Below, piece by piece: positions 8,397 through 15,522 of a DNA stretch of 64,000 nt (the stretch's first letter is position 1; each line of letters opens with the position of its first letter). The translations under genes and the position numbers were made by a program. The stretch lies in contig NZ_SRRU01000005.1 in the NCBI RefSeq assembly GCF_004784465.1, positions 310,001 to 374,000 of the forward strand, read 5' to 3'. The stretch comes from Streptomyces griseoluteus. GTDB lineage: Bacteria > Actinomycetota > Actinomycetes > Streptomycetales > Streptomycetaceae. The notes under the pieces are model-generated. The model was not told where the DNA came from. It saw nothing but the letters and a program-made list of their open reading frames with translations, and did not search any database.

Positions 8397-8437
8397 CCTC
8401 CGCGTCGAGTGACCTCCCGATCGACTGACCTCCGGGT
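8390..8437 (+). repeat. Three tandem 16-bp repeats
   Basis: Imperfect copies at 8390-8405, 8406-8421 and 8422-8437 share CGASTGACCTCC followed by four variable bases. The first copy contains the stop codon of the DUF2530 gene, so the array looks like a local duplication of the gene's end. Confidence 0.7.
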
Positions 8438-8469
8438 CGTGCGGGACCCCTGGACGGAATGCGGATTCC

Positions 8470-8528
8470 GTGTTGTCATGCCCACTGCTGTCCGATGACA
8501 ACGTTGTTTTCGCGCGCTGACAACGTTG
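8470..8528. promoter_or_regulatory. Tandem palindromic operators before the GH92 gene
   Basis: TGACAACGTTG occurs at 8496-8506 and again at 8518-8528, exactly 22 bp apart (about two helical turns). Each contains the perfect palindrome CAACGTTG. An inverted half site, TGTTGTCA, lies at 8471-8478. This looks like a LacI/ROK-type sugar repressor site controlling the mannosidase that starts at 8579. No regulator gene is adjacent, so it would act from elsewhere. Confidence 0.65.
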
Positions 8529-8578
8529 CCTTGAACCGCCCCTGAGCACGTCCGGCCCACCACCTCAGAGGTTTCTGC

Positions 8579-10894
8579 ATGACATGGACACGGCATATCG
8601 GCCGCCTCATGGCGGGGACACTGGCGGCGACCGCGCTGCTGGCCACCCCTGCCCACGCGCAGGCCGACCCGCCGACCCGGCTGACCGACCTCGTCAATCC
8701 GTTCATCGGCACCCAGAACGAGGGCAACACCTACCCCGGCGCGGCGGTGCCGTTCGGCATGGTGCAGCTCTCCCCCGACACCGGGCACAACACCGGCTAC
8801 GACTACGCCCAGGACCATATCCGGGGCTTCTCCATGGTCCACCTCTCCGGTGTCGGCTGCGGCCTCGGCGGTGACCTCCCGGTGCTGCCCACCACGGGCG
8901 ACGTCACCACCACCGACTACGCGAAGTACGCCGCGAGGTTCAGCCACGACGACGAGTCCGCGAGCCCCGGCTACTACCGCGTCGGTCTGGACTCCGGCAT
9001 CGAGGCCGAGCTGACCGCGACCGCCCGCACCGGTGTGCAGCGCTACACCTTCCCGGCCACCGACAAGGCCAACGTCCTGCTCAACGCGGGCCAGTCGCTG
9101 CACACCAAGGTCGCCACCGAGGTCGAGATCCTGGACGACCACACCGTGCGCACCAGGCTCACCGGCCGCGGCTTCTGCCAGGACACGGTCCCCTACACGC
9201 TCTACACGGTCACCCGCTTCGACCGCCCCTTCACCGCCCACGGCACCTGGACCGGGTCCACGGTCACCGACGGCGCGAAGACCGGGGCGGACGGCGCGTA
9301 TCTGCGGTTCGACACCCGCAAGGACCGCACGGTCGAGGCCACCACCGCGCTGTCCTACGTGGACGCGCGGGGCGCGCTCGGCAATCTGCGCGCCGAGGGC
9401 GGCCGGTCCTTCGACGCGGTGCGCGGCGCGGCCCAGCGGGCCTGGGAGGACCGGCTGGACGACGTACGGGCGCACGGCGGGAGCGACACGCTGCGCCGGA
9501 CCTTCTACTCCTCGCTGTACCGGTCGTTCCTGGCGCCGAACATCGGCAGCGACACGGACGGCCGCTACACCGGCTGGGACCAGAAGATCCACCGCACCCG
9601 GGGCTTCACCTACTACCAGAACTGGTCGCTGTGGGACACCTACCGCACCCAGTCCCAGCTGCTCTCGCTGCTCGCGCCGCGTGAGGCGCGGGACATGGCG
9701 ATCTCGGTGATCCGGATCGACGAGGAGAGCGGCTGGCTGCCCAAGTGGGGCTACGGCACGGTCGAGACCAACATCATGACCGGCGACCCGGTCACGCCGT
9801 TCCTGACCAACGCCTATCAGCAGGGCCTGCTGCACGGCTGGGAGGAGCGGGCCTACAGGGCGCTGAAGAAGAACGCGGACGGCGTGCCGCCCGCCGACTC
9901 GCCGGCCGTGGGCCGGGAGGCCAACCGGGAGTACCTCGCCGACGGCTTCGCCCCCTATGTGAAGAACCGCCCGCACGCCAAGCCCGGTGACTCGGACTAC
10001 GACCACGGGGCGTCGGCCACGCTGGAGTACGCGCTCTCGGACGCGATGCTGTCCCGGATGGCCCGTGACCTCGGGCACCGCGCCGACGCGGACCGGTATG
10101 CGGCGCGGGCGCAGAACTACCGGAAGATCTTCGACCCCTCGACCGGCTTCTTCCGGGCCCGTGACGCCTCCGGCGCCTTCACCGGACCCGCCGACCCCGC
10201 GAAGAGCGAGGGCTTCCACGAGGGCACGTCCTGGCAGTACCAGTGGCTCGTGCCGCAGGACCTGCCCGGCATGGTGGACCTGGTCGGCGGCAAGCAGGCG
10301 GCCAACGACCGGCTCGACTCCTTCTTCGCCTACGGCCAGTTGACCGAGGACCCGGCGAAGACGGCCCGCGAGGTGTGGGTGAACGGGCCGTACGACTACT
10401 ACAACGCGGACAAGTACAACCCGCAGAACGAGCCCGACCTGATCGCGCCCTACACCTACCTGTCCACCGGGCAGCCGTGGAAGACGACGGACGTGGTGCA
10501 CGCGGCGCTGACCCTGTTCACGGACGGGCCGACCGGAATGACCGGAAACGACGACCTGGGCACGATGTCCGCCTGGAACGTGCTGTCGTCCATCGGCGTC
10601 TTCCCGGTCCAGCCCGGCTACGACACCTGGGGCCTGTCCACCCCGGTGTTCGACCGGGTCGACCTGACGCTGGACCGCCGGTACTACCCGCACGGCGCGC
10701 TCACCATCACCGCGCCCGGCACCTCGGCGGACACCCGGTACGTACAGGCGGCGCGGCTGGACGGCGCCGCGTACGGGCGGACGTATCTGACCACCGGGGC
10801 GCTGCGGACGCACCGTTCGCTGTCCTTCACGGTCGGGTCGACGCCCTCTTCGTGGGGCACCGGGGCCGACGCGGGGCCGCCCGCGCTGGGCTGA
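8579..10894 (+). CDS. GH92 family alpha-mannosidase, secreted
   Basis: A 771-residue enzyme with a Sec signal peptide (basic start, LMAGTLAATALLATPAHAQA, cleavage near AHA-QA). The mature N-terminus LVNPFIGTQNEGNTYPGAA is the typical GH92 opening. The C-terminal half carries GNDDLGTMSAWNVLSSIGVF, the conserved GH92 block that holds the catalytic acid/base region. GH92 enzymes are calcium-dependent exo-alpha-mannosidases, mostly alpha-1,2, acting on high-mannose glycans outside the cell. Start ATG is preceded by AGAGG. It appears to be controlled by the tandem operators just upstream and ends at a strong terminator. Confidence 0.92.
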   Translation: MTWTRHIGRLMAGTLAATALLATPAHAQADPPTRLTDLVNPFIGTQNEGNTYPGAAVPFGMVQLSPDTGHNTGYDYAQDHIRGFSMVHLSGVGCGLGGDLPVLPTTGDVTTTDYAKYAARFSHDDESASPGYYRVGLDSGIEAELTATARTGVQRYTFPATDKANVLLNAGQSLHTKVATEVEILDDHTVRTRLTGRGFCQDTVPYTLYTVTRFDRPFTAHGTWTGSTVTDGAKTGADGAYLRFDTRKDRTVEATTALSYVDARGALGNLRAEGGRSFDAVRGAAQRAWEDRLDDVRAHGGSDTLRRTFYSSLYRSFLAPNIGSDTDGRYTGWDQKIHRTRGFTYYQNWSLWDTYRTQSQLLSLLAPREARDMAISVIRIDEESGWLPKWGYGTVETNIMTGDPVTPFLTNAYQQGLLHGWEERAYRALKKNADGVPPADSPAVGREANREYLADGFAPYVKNRPHAKPGDSDYDHGASATLEYALSDAMLSRMARDLGHRADADRYAARAQNYRKIFDPSTGFFRARDASGAFTGPADPAKSEGFHEGTSWQYQWLVPQDLPGMVDLVGGKQAANDRLDSFFAYGQLTEDPAKTAREVWVNGPYDYYNADKYNPQNEPDLIAPYTYLSTGQPWKTTDVVHAALTLFTDGPTGMTGNDDLGTMSAWNVLSSIGVFPVQPGYDTWGLSTPVFDRVDLTLDRRYYPHGALTITAPGTSADTRYVQAARLDGAAYGRTYLTTGALRTHRSLSFTVGSTPSSWGTGADAGPPALG

Positions 10895-10919
10895 TCCGGG
10901 GCCTGCTCCAGGCCCGATC

Positions 10920-10953
10920 AGGGGCGCCCCCGAGACGTGTGGGGGGCGCCCCT
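10920..10953 (+). terminator. Strong terminator after the GH92 gene
   Basis: Perfect 12-bp stem, AGGGGCGCCCCC (10920-10931) with GGGGGCGCCCCT (10942-10953), loop of 10 nt. It lies 26 bases after the stop of the mannosidase and about 65 bases before the next gene. Confidence 0.8.
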
Positions 10954-11018
10954 GGCGTTACCCGGAGATCGGGCCGCCCGGCAGGTGAAGCGGGGATTCC
11001 GCACGTAACGTCGGATGC

Positions 11019-13421
11019 ATGACGCATATCGACGCGGGTGCCGGACTGGACCCCGTGCACCCGGTCGCGCCGCCCACCACGGGGCCGGCGGGCCTGACCC
11101 GCGCACAGGTCGCGGAGCGGGTGGCACGGGGGGAGGTCAACGACGTCCCGGTGCGCAGCAGCCGCTCGCTGGGCGAGATCGTGCGGGCGAACGTGTTCAC
11201 CCGGTTCAACGCGATCATCGGTGTGCTGTGGGTGGTGACGCTGTTCGTCGCGCCGATCCAGGACAGCCTGTTCGGGTTCGTGATCCTCGCCAACACCGGG
11301 ATCGGGATCGTGCAGGAGTGGCGGGCGAAGAAGACGCTGGACTCGCTGGCGGTGATCGGGGAGGCCCGGCCGACCGTGCGCCGGGACGGCAGAGCGGTGC
11401 GGGTGCCGACCAGCCGGATCGTGCTGGACGACCTGGTGGAGATCGGGCCCGGCGACAAGATCGTGGTGGACGGGGTGTGCGCCGAGGCCGACGGTCTGGA
11501 GGTGGACGAGTCCCTGCTGACCGGCGAGGCCGACCCGGTGGTCAAGCACCCCGGCGAGCAGGTGATGTCGGGCAGCTTCGTGGTCGCGGGCGGCGGGGCC
11601 TTCCAGGCGACCCGGGTGGGCCGGGAGGCGTACGCGGCCCAACTGGCCGAGGAGGCGTCCCGGTTCACGCTGGTCCACTCCGAGCTGCGCTCCGGCATCT
11701 CCACGATCCTGAAGTACGTGACCTGGATGATGGTCCCGGCCGCACTCGGCCTGGTCGTCACCCAGCTCGTGGTGAAGAGCAACGACTTCAAGGGCTCGGT
11801 GGCCCGGACCATCGGCGGGATCATCCCGATGGTCCCGGAGGGGCTGGTGCTGCTGACCTCGGTGGCCTTCGCCATCGGGGTGATCCGGCTGGGGCGCAAG
11901 CAGTGCCTGGTGCAGGAGCTGCCCGCGATCGAGGGCCTGGCCCGCGTGGACACCGTCTGCCTGGACAAGACCGGCACGCTCACCGAGGGCGGCATGGACG
12001 TGACCGGTCTGAAACCGCTGAACGGGGCGGACGAGGGCCGGGTGCGGGAGGTGCTGGCCGCGCTCGGGGCGTCCGATCCGCGTCCCAACGCCTCGCTCCA
12101 GGCCATCATCGACGCCTATCCGGACGGCCACGGGGACGCACGGCGCCCGGTGAGCACGCTGCCGTTCTCCTCGGCCCGCAAGTACAGCGGGGCCGCGTTC
12201 GAGGAGGGCGACGGCAAGGTCACCGGGTGGCTGCTGGGCGCGCCGGATGTTCTGCTCGCCCCCGACGACCCCGTGCTGGCGGAGACCGGCCGGCTGAACG
12301 AACAGGGGCTGCGGGTGCTGCTGCTGGCCCGCGCCGCCGGTGACCTGGACGGTCCCGATCCGGCGCGCGGGGCCCGGCCCGTGGCCCTGGTGGTGCTGGA
12401 GCAACGGCTGCGCCCGGACGCGGCGGAGACCCTGCGGTACTTCGCCGACCAGGACGTCCAAGCCAAGGTGATCTCCGGGGACAACGCGGTGTCGGTCGGC
12501 GCGGTCGCGCACAAGCTGGGGCTGTCCGGCAAGGCGGTGGACGCGCGGCGGCTGCCCGCCGACCCGGCCGGCCTGGCCAAGGCGGTGGACCGGGCCACGG
12601 TGTTCGGGCGGGTCACCCCGCAGCAGAAGCGGGAGATGGTCGGCGCGCTCCAGTCCGAGGGCCGCACCGTGGCGATGACCGGCGACGGGGTGAACGACGT
12701 ACTGGCCCTGAAGGACGCCGACATCGGCGTCTCGATGGGCTCGGGCTCGGAGGCCACGCGCGCGGTGGCGCAGATCGTGCTGCTGAACAACAGCTTCGCC
12801 ACGCTGCCCTCGGTGGTCGCGGAGGGCCGCCGGGTGATCGGCAACATCACGCGGGTGGCGACGCTGTTCCTGGTGAAGACGGTGTACTCGGTGCTGCTGG
12901 CGCTGCTGGTGGTGTGCTGGCAGGTGGAGTACCCGTTCCTGCCCCGGCATCTGACGCTGCTGTCCACGCTCACCATCGGCGTCCCGGCGTTCTTCCTGGC
13001 GCTGGCCCCGAACAAGGAGCGGGCGCGGCCGCACTTCGTGCGCCGGGTGATGCGGTACTCGGTACCGGGCGGGCTGCTGGCCGGGGTGGGGACCTTCGTG
13101 ACGTATCTGCTGGCCCGGCACCACTACACGGGCGCGGGCGCGCTGTCCGCCGAGACCAGCGCGGCCACCCTGACCCTGTTCCTGATATCGATGTGGGTCC
13201 TCGCCATCGTCGCCCGCCCCTACACCTGGTGGCGGCTGGCCCTGGTGGCCGCGATGGGCGTCGCCTTCCTCTTCGTCCTGACCGTCCCCTGGCTCCAGGA
13301 CTTCTTCGCCCTGCGCCTGGTCGGCAACGTCATGCCGTGGACGGCGGTCGGAGTGGCGGTGGTGGCGGCGGCCGCCCTGGAACTCGTGTGGAGATGGGTC
13401 GGCCGCCGCTTCCCGGTGTGA
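11019..13421 (+). CDS. P-type cation-transporting ATPase (CtpE-like)
   Basis: An 800-residue P-type ATPase. Seen in order: actuator loop motif LLTGEADPV, membrane motif IPMVPEGLVLLTS, phosphorylation motif DKTGTLTEG (Asp phosphorylated), nucleotide-binding region, hinge TGDGVNDVLALKDADIGVSM, and C-terminal membrane helices. PMVPEGLVLLTS in place of the CPx or classical PEGL motif matches mycobacterial CtpE, which is linked to calcium uptake, so Ca transport is the best guess. There is no heavy-metal-binding N-terminal domain. It is convergent with the following secreted protein, with 3 bp between stops. Confidence 0.88.
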   Translation: MTHIDAGAGLDPVHPVAPPTTGPAGLTRAQVAERVARGEVNDVPVRSSRSLGEIVRANVFTRFNAIIGVLWVVTLFVAPIQDSLFGFVILANTGIGIVQEWRAKKTLDSLAVIGEARPTVRRDGRAVRVPTSRIVLDDLVEIGPGDKIVVDGVCAEADGLEVDESLLTGEADPVVKHPGEQVMSGSFVVAGGGAFQATRVGREAYAAQLAEEASRFTLVHSELRSGISTILKYVTWMMVPAALGLVVTQLVVKSNDFKGSVARTIGGIIPMVPEGLVLLTSVAFAIGVIRLGRKQCLVQELPAIEGLARVDTVCLDKTGTLTEGGMDVTGLKPLNGADEGRVREVLAALGASDPRPNASLQAIIDAYPDGHGDARRPVSTLPFSSARKYSGAAFEEGDGKVTGWLLGAPDVLLAPDDPVLAETGRLNEQGLRVLLLARAAGDLDGPDPARGARPVALVVLEQRLRPDAAETLRYFADQDVQAKVISGDNAVSVGAVAHKLGLSGKAVDARRLPADPAGLAKAVDRATVFGRVTPQQKREMVGALQSEGRTVAMTGDGVNDVLALKDADIGVSMGSGSEATRAVAQIVLLNNSFATLPSVVAEGRRVIGNITRVATLFLVKTVYSVLLALLVVCWQVEYPFLPRHLTLLSTLTIGVPAFFLALAPNKERARPHFVRRVMRYSVPGGLLAGVGTFVTYLLARHHYTGAGALSAETSAATLTLFLISMWVLAIVARPYTWWRLALVAAMGVAFLFVLTVPWLQDFFALRLVGNVMPWTAVGVAVVAAAALELVWRWVGRRFPV

Positions 13422-13424
13422 GGG

Positions 13425-14249
13425 TTACTGCACGTCCACCGCGTCGGCCGCGGAGGTGACGGCGGCCGTGGTGGAGACGCCCGCGTAGACGTAGCGGTAG
13501 GAGCCGTCGACCGAGGCGGTGACGGTGGTCTTCAGCTTGCCGTAGTAGTCCGTCGTGACGGTCTTCAGCGTGGTGTAGGTGGTGGAGCCCTTCTTGGCGA
13601 ACTGCAGCTTCACCGACTGCGCCCCGTAGCCGTAGTACTTGTTGTAGTCCCAGCTCGCGCGGGTCAGGGCGCCGGTGACCGTGATGGTCTTGCCCTTCGC
13701 GACCGGCTCCGGGGAGGCGTTGGTGGTGAGCTTCGAGTAGCGCAGCAGGCTGGTGGTGGCCAGGCCGCCCGCGTCCTTGAAGCCGACCTTGCTGTAGTCG
13801 GGGCTGGAGGGGTTCTGCCCGTTGAAGGCCGTCGCCTCGGCGGCCACCGACCACTTGCCGGCGTCGGAGGAGGTCAGCTCGCCCTCGGCCGGGTAGATGT
13901 CGACGGTGCCGGTGCAGGTGAGCGTGGTGCTCGTGACGACCTTGCAGGTGGCGAAGTCGTCGCCCTCGACCGTGGCGGTCGGGTCGTCCAGCGAGCCCCG
14001 GTAGAGGTAGGCGTCGCTGTAGAAGTCGGCCGCGGTCGCGTTGACGTCGCTGCCATGGGTCAGCGTGTACGAGTAGGTCGCGCTGACCTTGTTGGTGGTG
14101 CCGACCTTGATCGACGAGGCGATCTTCAGGTTCGAGAAGCTGACGTTCATCGTGTACGGCGTGGCCGGTGCGGCGTGCGCGGCCGGAGCGGCGAAGGCCG
14201 AAAGAGCCAGGGCGCCGGTGACGGCAGCCACGGTGGCACGTATGCGCAT
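13425..14249 (-). CDS. Secreted protein, tandem paralogue A (DUF5707-like)
   Basis: A 274-residue exported protein. The start at ATG 14249 gives a clean signal peptide, MRIRATVAAVTGALALSAF ending at AHA-AP. The mature part has a central Cys pair (FATCKVV and TLTCTG) and a C-terminal beta-rich module, ASPEPVAKGKTITVTGAL, that recurs in Streptomyces secreted proteins of unknown function, probably the DUF5707 group. It closely matches the next gene along its whole length, so the two arose by tandem duplication. Role unknown; a cell-surface or extracellular structural protein is plausible. Confidence 0.75.
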   Translation of the reverse strand: MRIRATVAAVTGALALSAFAAPAAHAAPATPYTMNVSFSNLKIASSIKVGTTNKVSATYSYTLTHGSDVNATAADFYSDAYLYRGSLDDPTATVEGDDFATCKVVTSTTLTCTGTVDIYPAEGELTSSDAGKWSVAAEATAFNGQNPSSPDYSKVGFKDAGGLATTSLLRYSKLTTNASPEPVAKGKTITVTGALTRASWDYNKYYGYGAQSVKLQFAKKGSTTYTTLKTVTTDYYGKLKTTVTASVDGSYRYVYAGVSTTAAVTSAADAVDVQ

Positions 14250-14332
14250 GTGCGGTTCCCTCTGGGGGAGAAGTGATCGGTGAGTCGGTCGACTCGGGTG
14301 ATCAGATCCGTGAGGGGTTCTGCTGGTTGTAC

Positions 14333-14391
14333 GGGCGGGGCGTTTCTTGACCGGAATTTGCATACTCATTGCCTGGTCAAGGACCCCGCCC
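14333..14391 (-). terminator. Interrupted hairpin between the tandem paralogues
   Basis: GGGCGGGG (14333-14340) and CTTGACC (14346-14352) pair with GGTCAAG (14375-14381) and CCCCGCCC (14384-14391), leaving small internal bulges and a 22-nt AT-rich loop. It follows the stop of paralogue B (14419), so it probably terminates that gene. The AT-rich loop may also hold promoter elements for paralogue A. Confidence 0.5.
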
Positions 14392-14418
14392 GCTCACCTC
14401 TCGCGCGCTACTGCCGGA

Positions 14419-15333
14419 TTACTTCACGTCGACGAAGTCGGCGGTCGAGTCGATCGCCGGGGTGGTCGAGGTGCCCGCGAAGCTGTAGCGGAAGTAGCCG
14501 TCGGCGGACGCCTTGACGGTGGTCTTCAGGTTGCCCTTGGAGTCCGTCGTGACGGTCTTCAGCGTCGTGTAGGCGCTGGCGCCCTTCTTCTTGAACTGCA
14601 GCTTGACGGGCTGCTTGGTGTAGCCGTGGTACTTGTTGTCCTCCCAGTTGGCGCGGGTCAGGGCGCCGGTGACCGTGATGGTCCTGCCCTTCTTCACGGG
14701 CTCCGGGGAGGCGTTGACCGTCTGGCGGGAGTACCGCTGGAGCAGGGTGGAGCCGAGGCCGCCCTTGTCGGCGAGGCCGACCTTGGAGAGGTCCGGGTTC
14801 TCCTCGTCCTGGCCGTTGTAGGCGATGGCGAGCGCGCCGCCCTTCCAGCCACCGGCGTCGGAGTTCCACAGCTCGCCGTCGGCCGGGTAGATGTCGATCT
14901 TGCCGGTGCACTTCGCCGTGGTGTCCGTGACCACCTTGCAGGTGGCGGGCAGGTCACCGAACAGCATGTTGTCCGGGGTGTCGAACGAACCCTTGTAGAG
15001 GTACGGGCCGTTGAGGAAGTCGTCGGCCGTGATGTCGACGTCCGCGCCATGGGTCAGCGTGTAGGTGACCGTGGTGGCGACGTGGTTGGTGGTGCCGACC
15101 TTGACGGCCTTGGCCACCTTGAACTGCGAGAAGGTGACGTTCAGGTCGTACGGCGTGCCACCGCGGACACCCTTGACGCCCTGCTTGCCGGCGGCGGCGT
15201 GCGCCCCCTTGACGATCTTCACGGCCTCCGTGCGGTACGCGGAGGCGGCGCCGTCGGCGTGTGCGGCCGGGACGGCGAAGGCGGAGAGGGCCAGGGCGCC
15301 GGTCACGGCGGCCACTGAGGCGCGAATACGCAT
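14419..15333 (-). CDS. Secreted protein, tandem paralogue B (DUF5707-like)
   Basis: A 304-residue exported protein with nearly the same signal peptide as its neighbour (MRIRASVAAVTGALALSAF, AHA-DG). It differs by a lysine-rich insertion of about 30 residues after the signal (KIVKGAHAAAGKQGVKG). The paired Cys (PATCKVV, TAKCTG) and the C-terminal module NASPEPVKKGRTITVTGAL are shared. The frame remains open upstream to 15432, but the residues there do not look like protein, so the ATG at 15333 before the signal peptide is chosen. Upstream lies a block of inverted repeats. Confidence 0.75.
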   Translation of the reverse strand: MRIRASVAAVTGALALSAFAVPAAHADGAASAYRTEAVKIVKGAHAAAGKQGVKGVRGGTPYDLNVTFSQFKVAKAVKVGTTNHVATTVTYTLTHGADVDITADDFLNGPYLYKGSFDTPDNMLFGDLPATCKVVTDTTAKCTGKIDIYPADGELWNSDAGGWKGGALAIAYNGQDEENPDLSKVGLADKGGLGSTLLQRYSRQTVNASPEPVKKGRTITVTGALTRANWEDNKYHGYTKQPVKLQFKKKGASAYTTLKTVTTDSKGNLKTTVKASADGYFRYSFAGTSTTPAIDSTADFVDVK

Positions 15334-15405
15334 GTGCGTTCCCCTGTGTTGTGGGGCCCCGGTGGTCACCGCGTCCCGAGGAACGCGCGGGCCCGGTGAG
15401 ACCCC

Positions 15406-15441
15406 TCTGATCGTGTGAGCCTGTTGGCTCACACGATCAGA
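15406..15441. terminator. Perfect 16-bp hairpin
   Basis: The arms 15406-15421 (TCTGATCGTGTGAGCC) and 15426-15441 are exact complements around a TGTT tetraloop. It lies about 80 bases beyond the stop of the Hsp90-like gene (15522) on the minus strand and about 70 bases before the start of secreted paralogue B. A terminator of the long upstream gene is most likely; a cruciform operator is the alternative. Confidence 0.65.
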
Positions 15442-15447
15442 CGTGCG

Positions 15448-15522
15448 ATTCGCAGGGGCGGTTGTGCGAATCTCGAAGATTCTGCGACCGATTCGTGAAT
15501 CCCCAGTTCAAGCAGGGGGATT
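15448..15522. repeat. Cluster of GATTC/GAATC inverted repeats
   Basis: GATTCGCA and TGCGAATC flank 15448-15475, followed by GAATC/GATTC pairs separated by 2-10 bases and by GAATCCCC with GGGGATTC ending at 15522. The cluster fills the gap between the Hsp90-like stop and the 16-bp hairpin. It could be a regulator binding array for paralogue B or part of a compound terminator. Confidence 0.4.
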
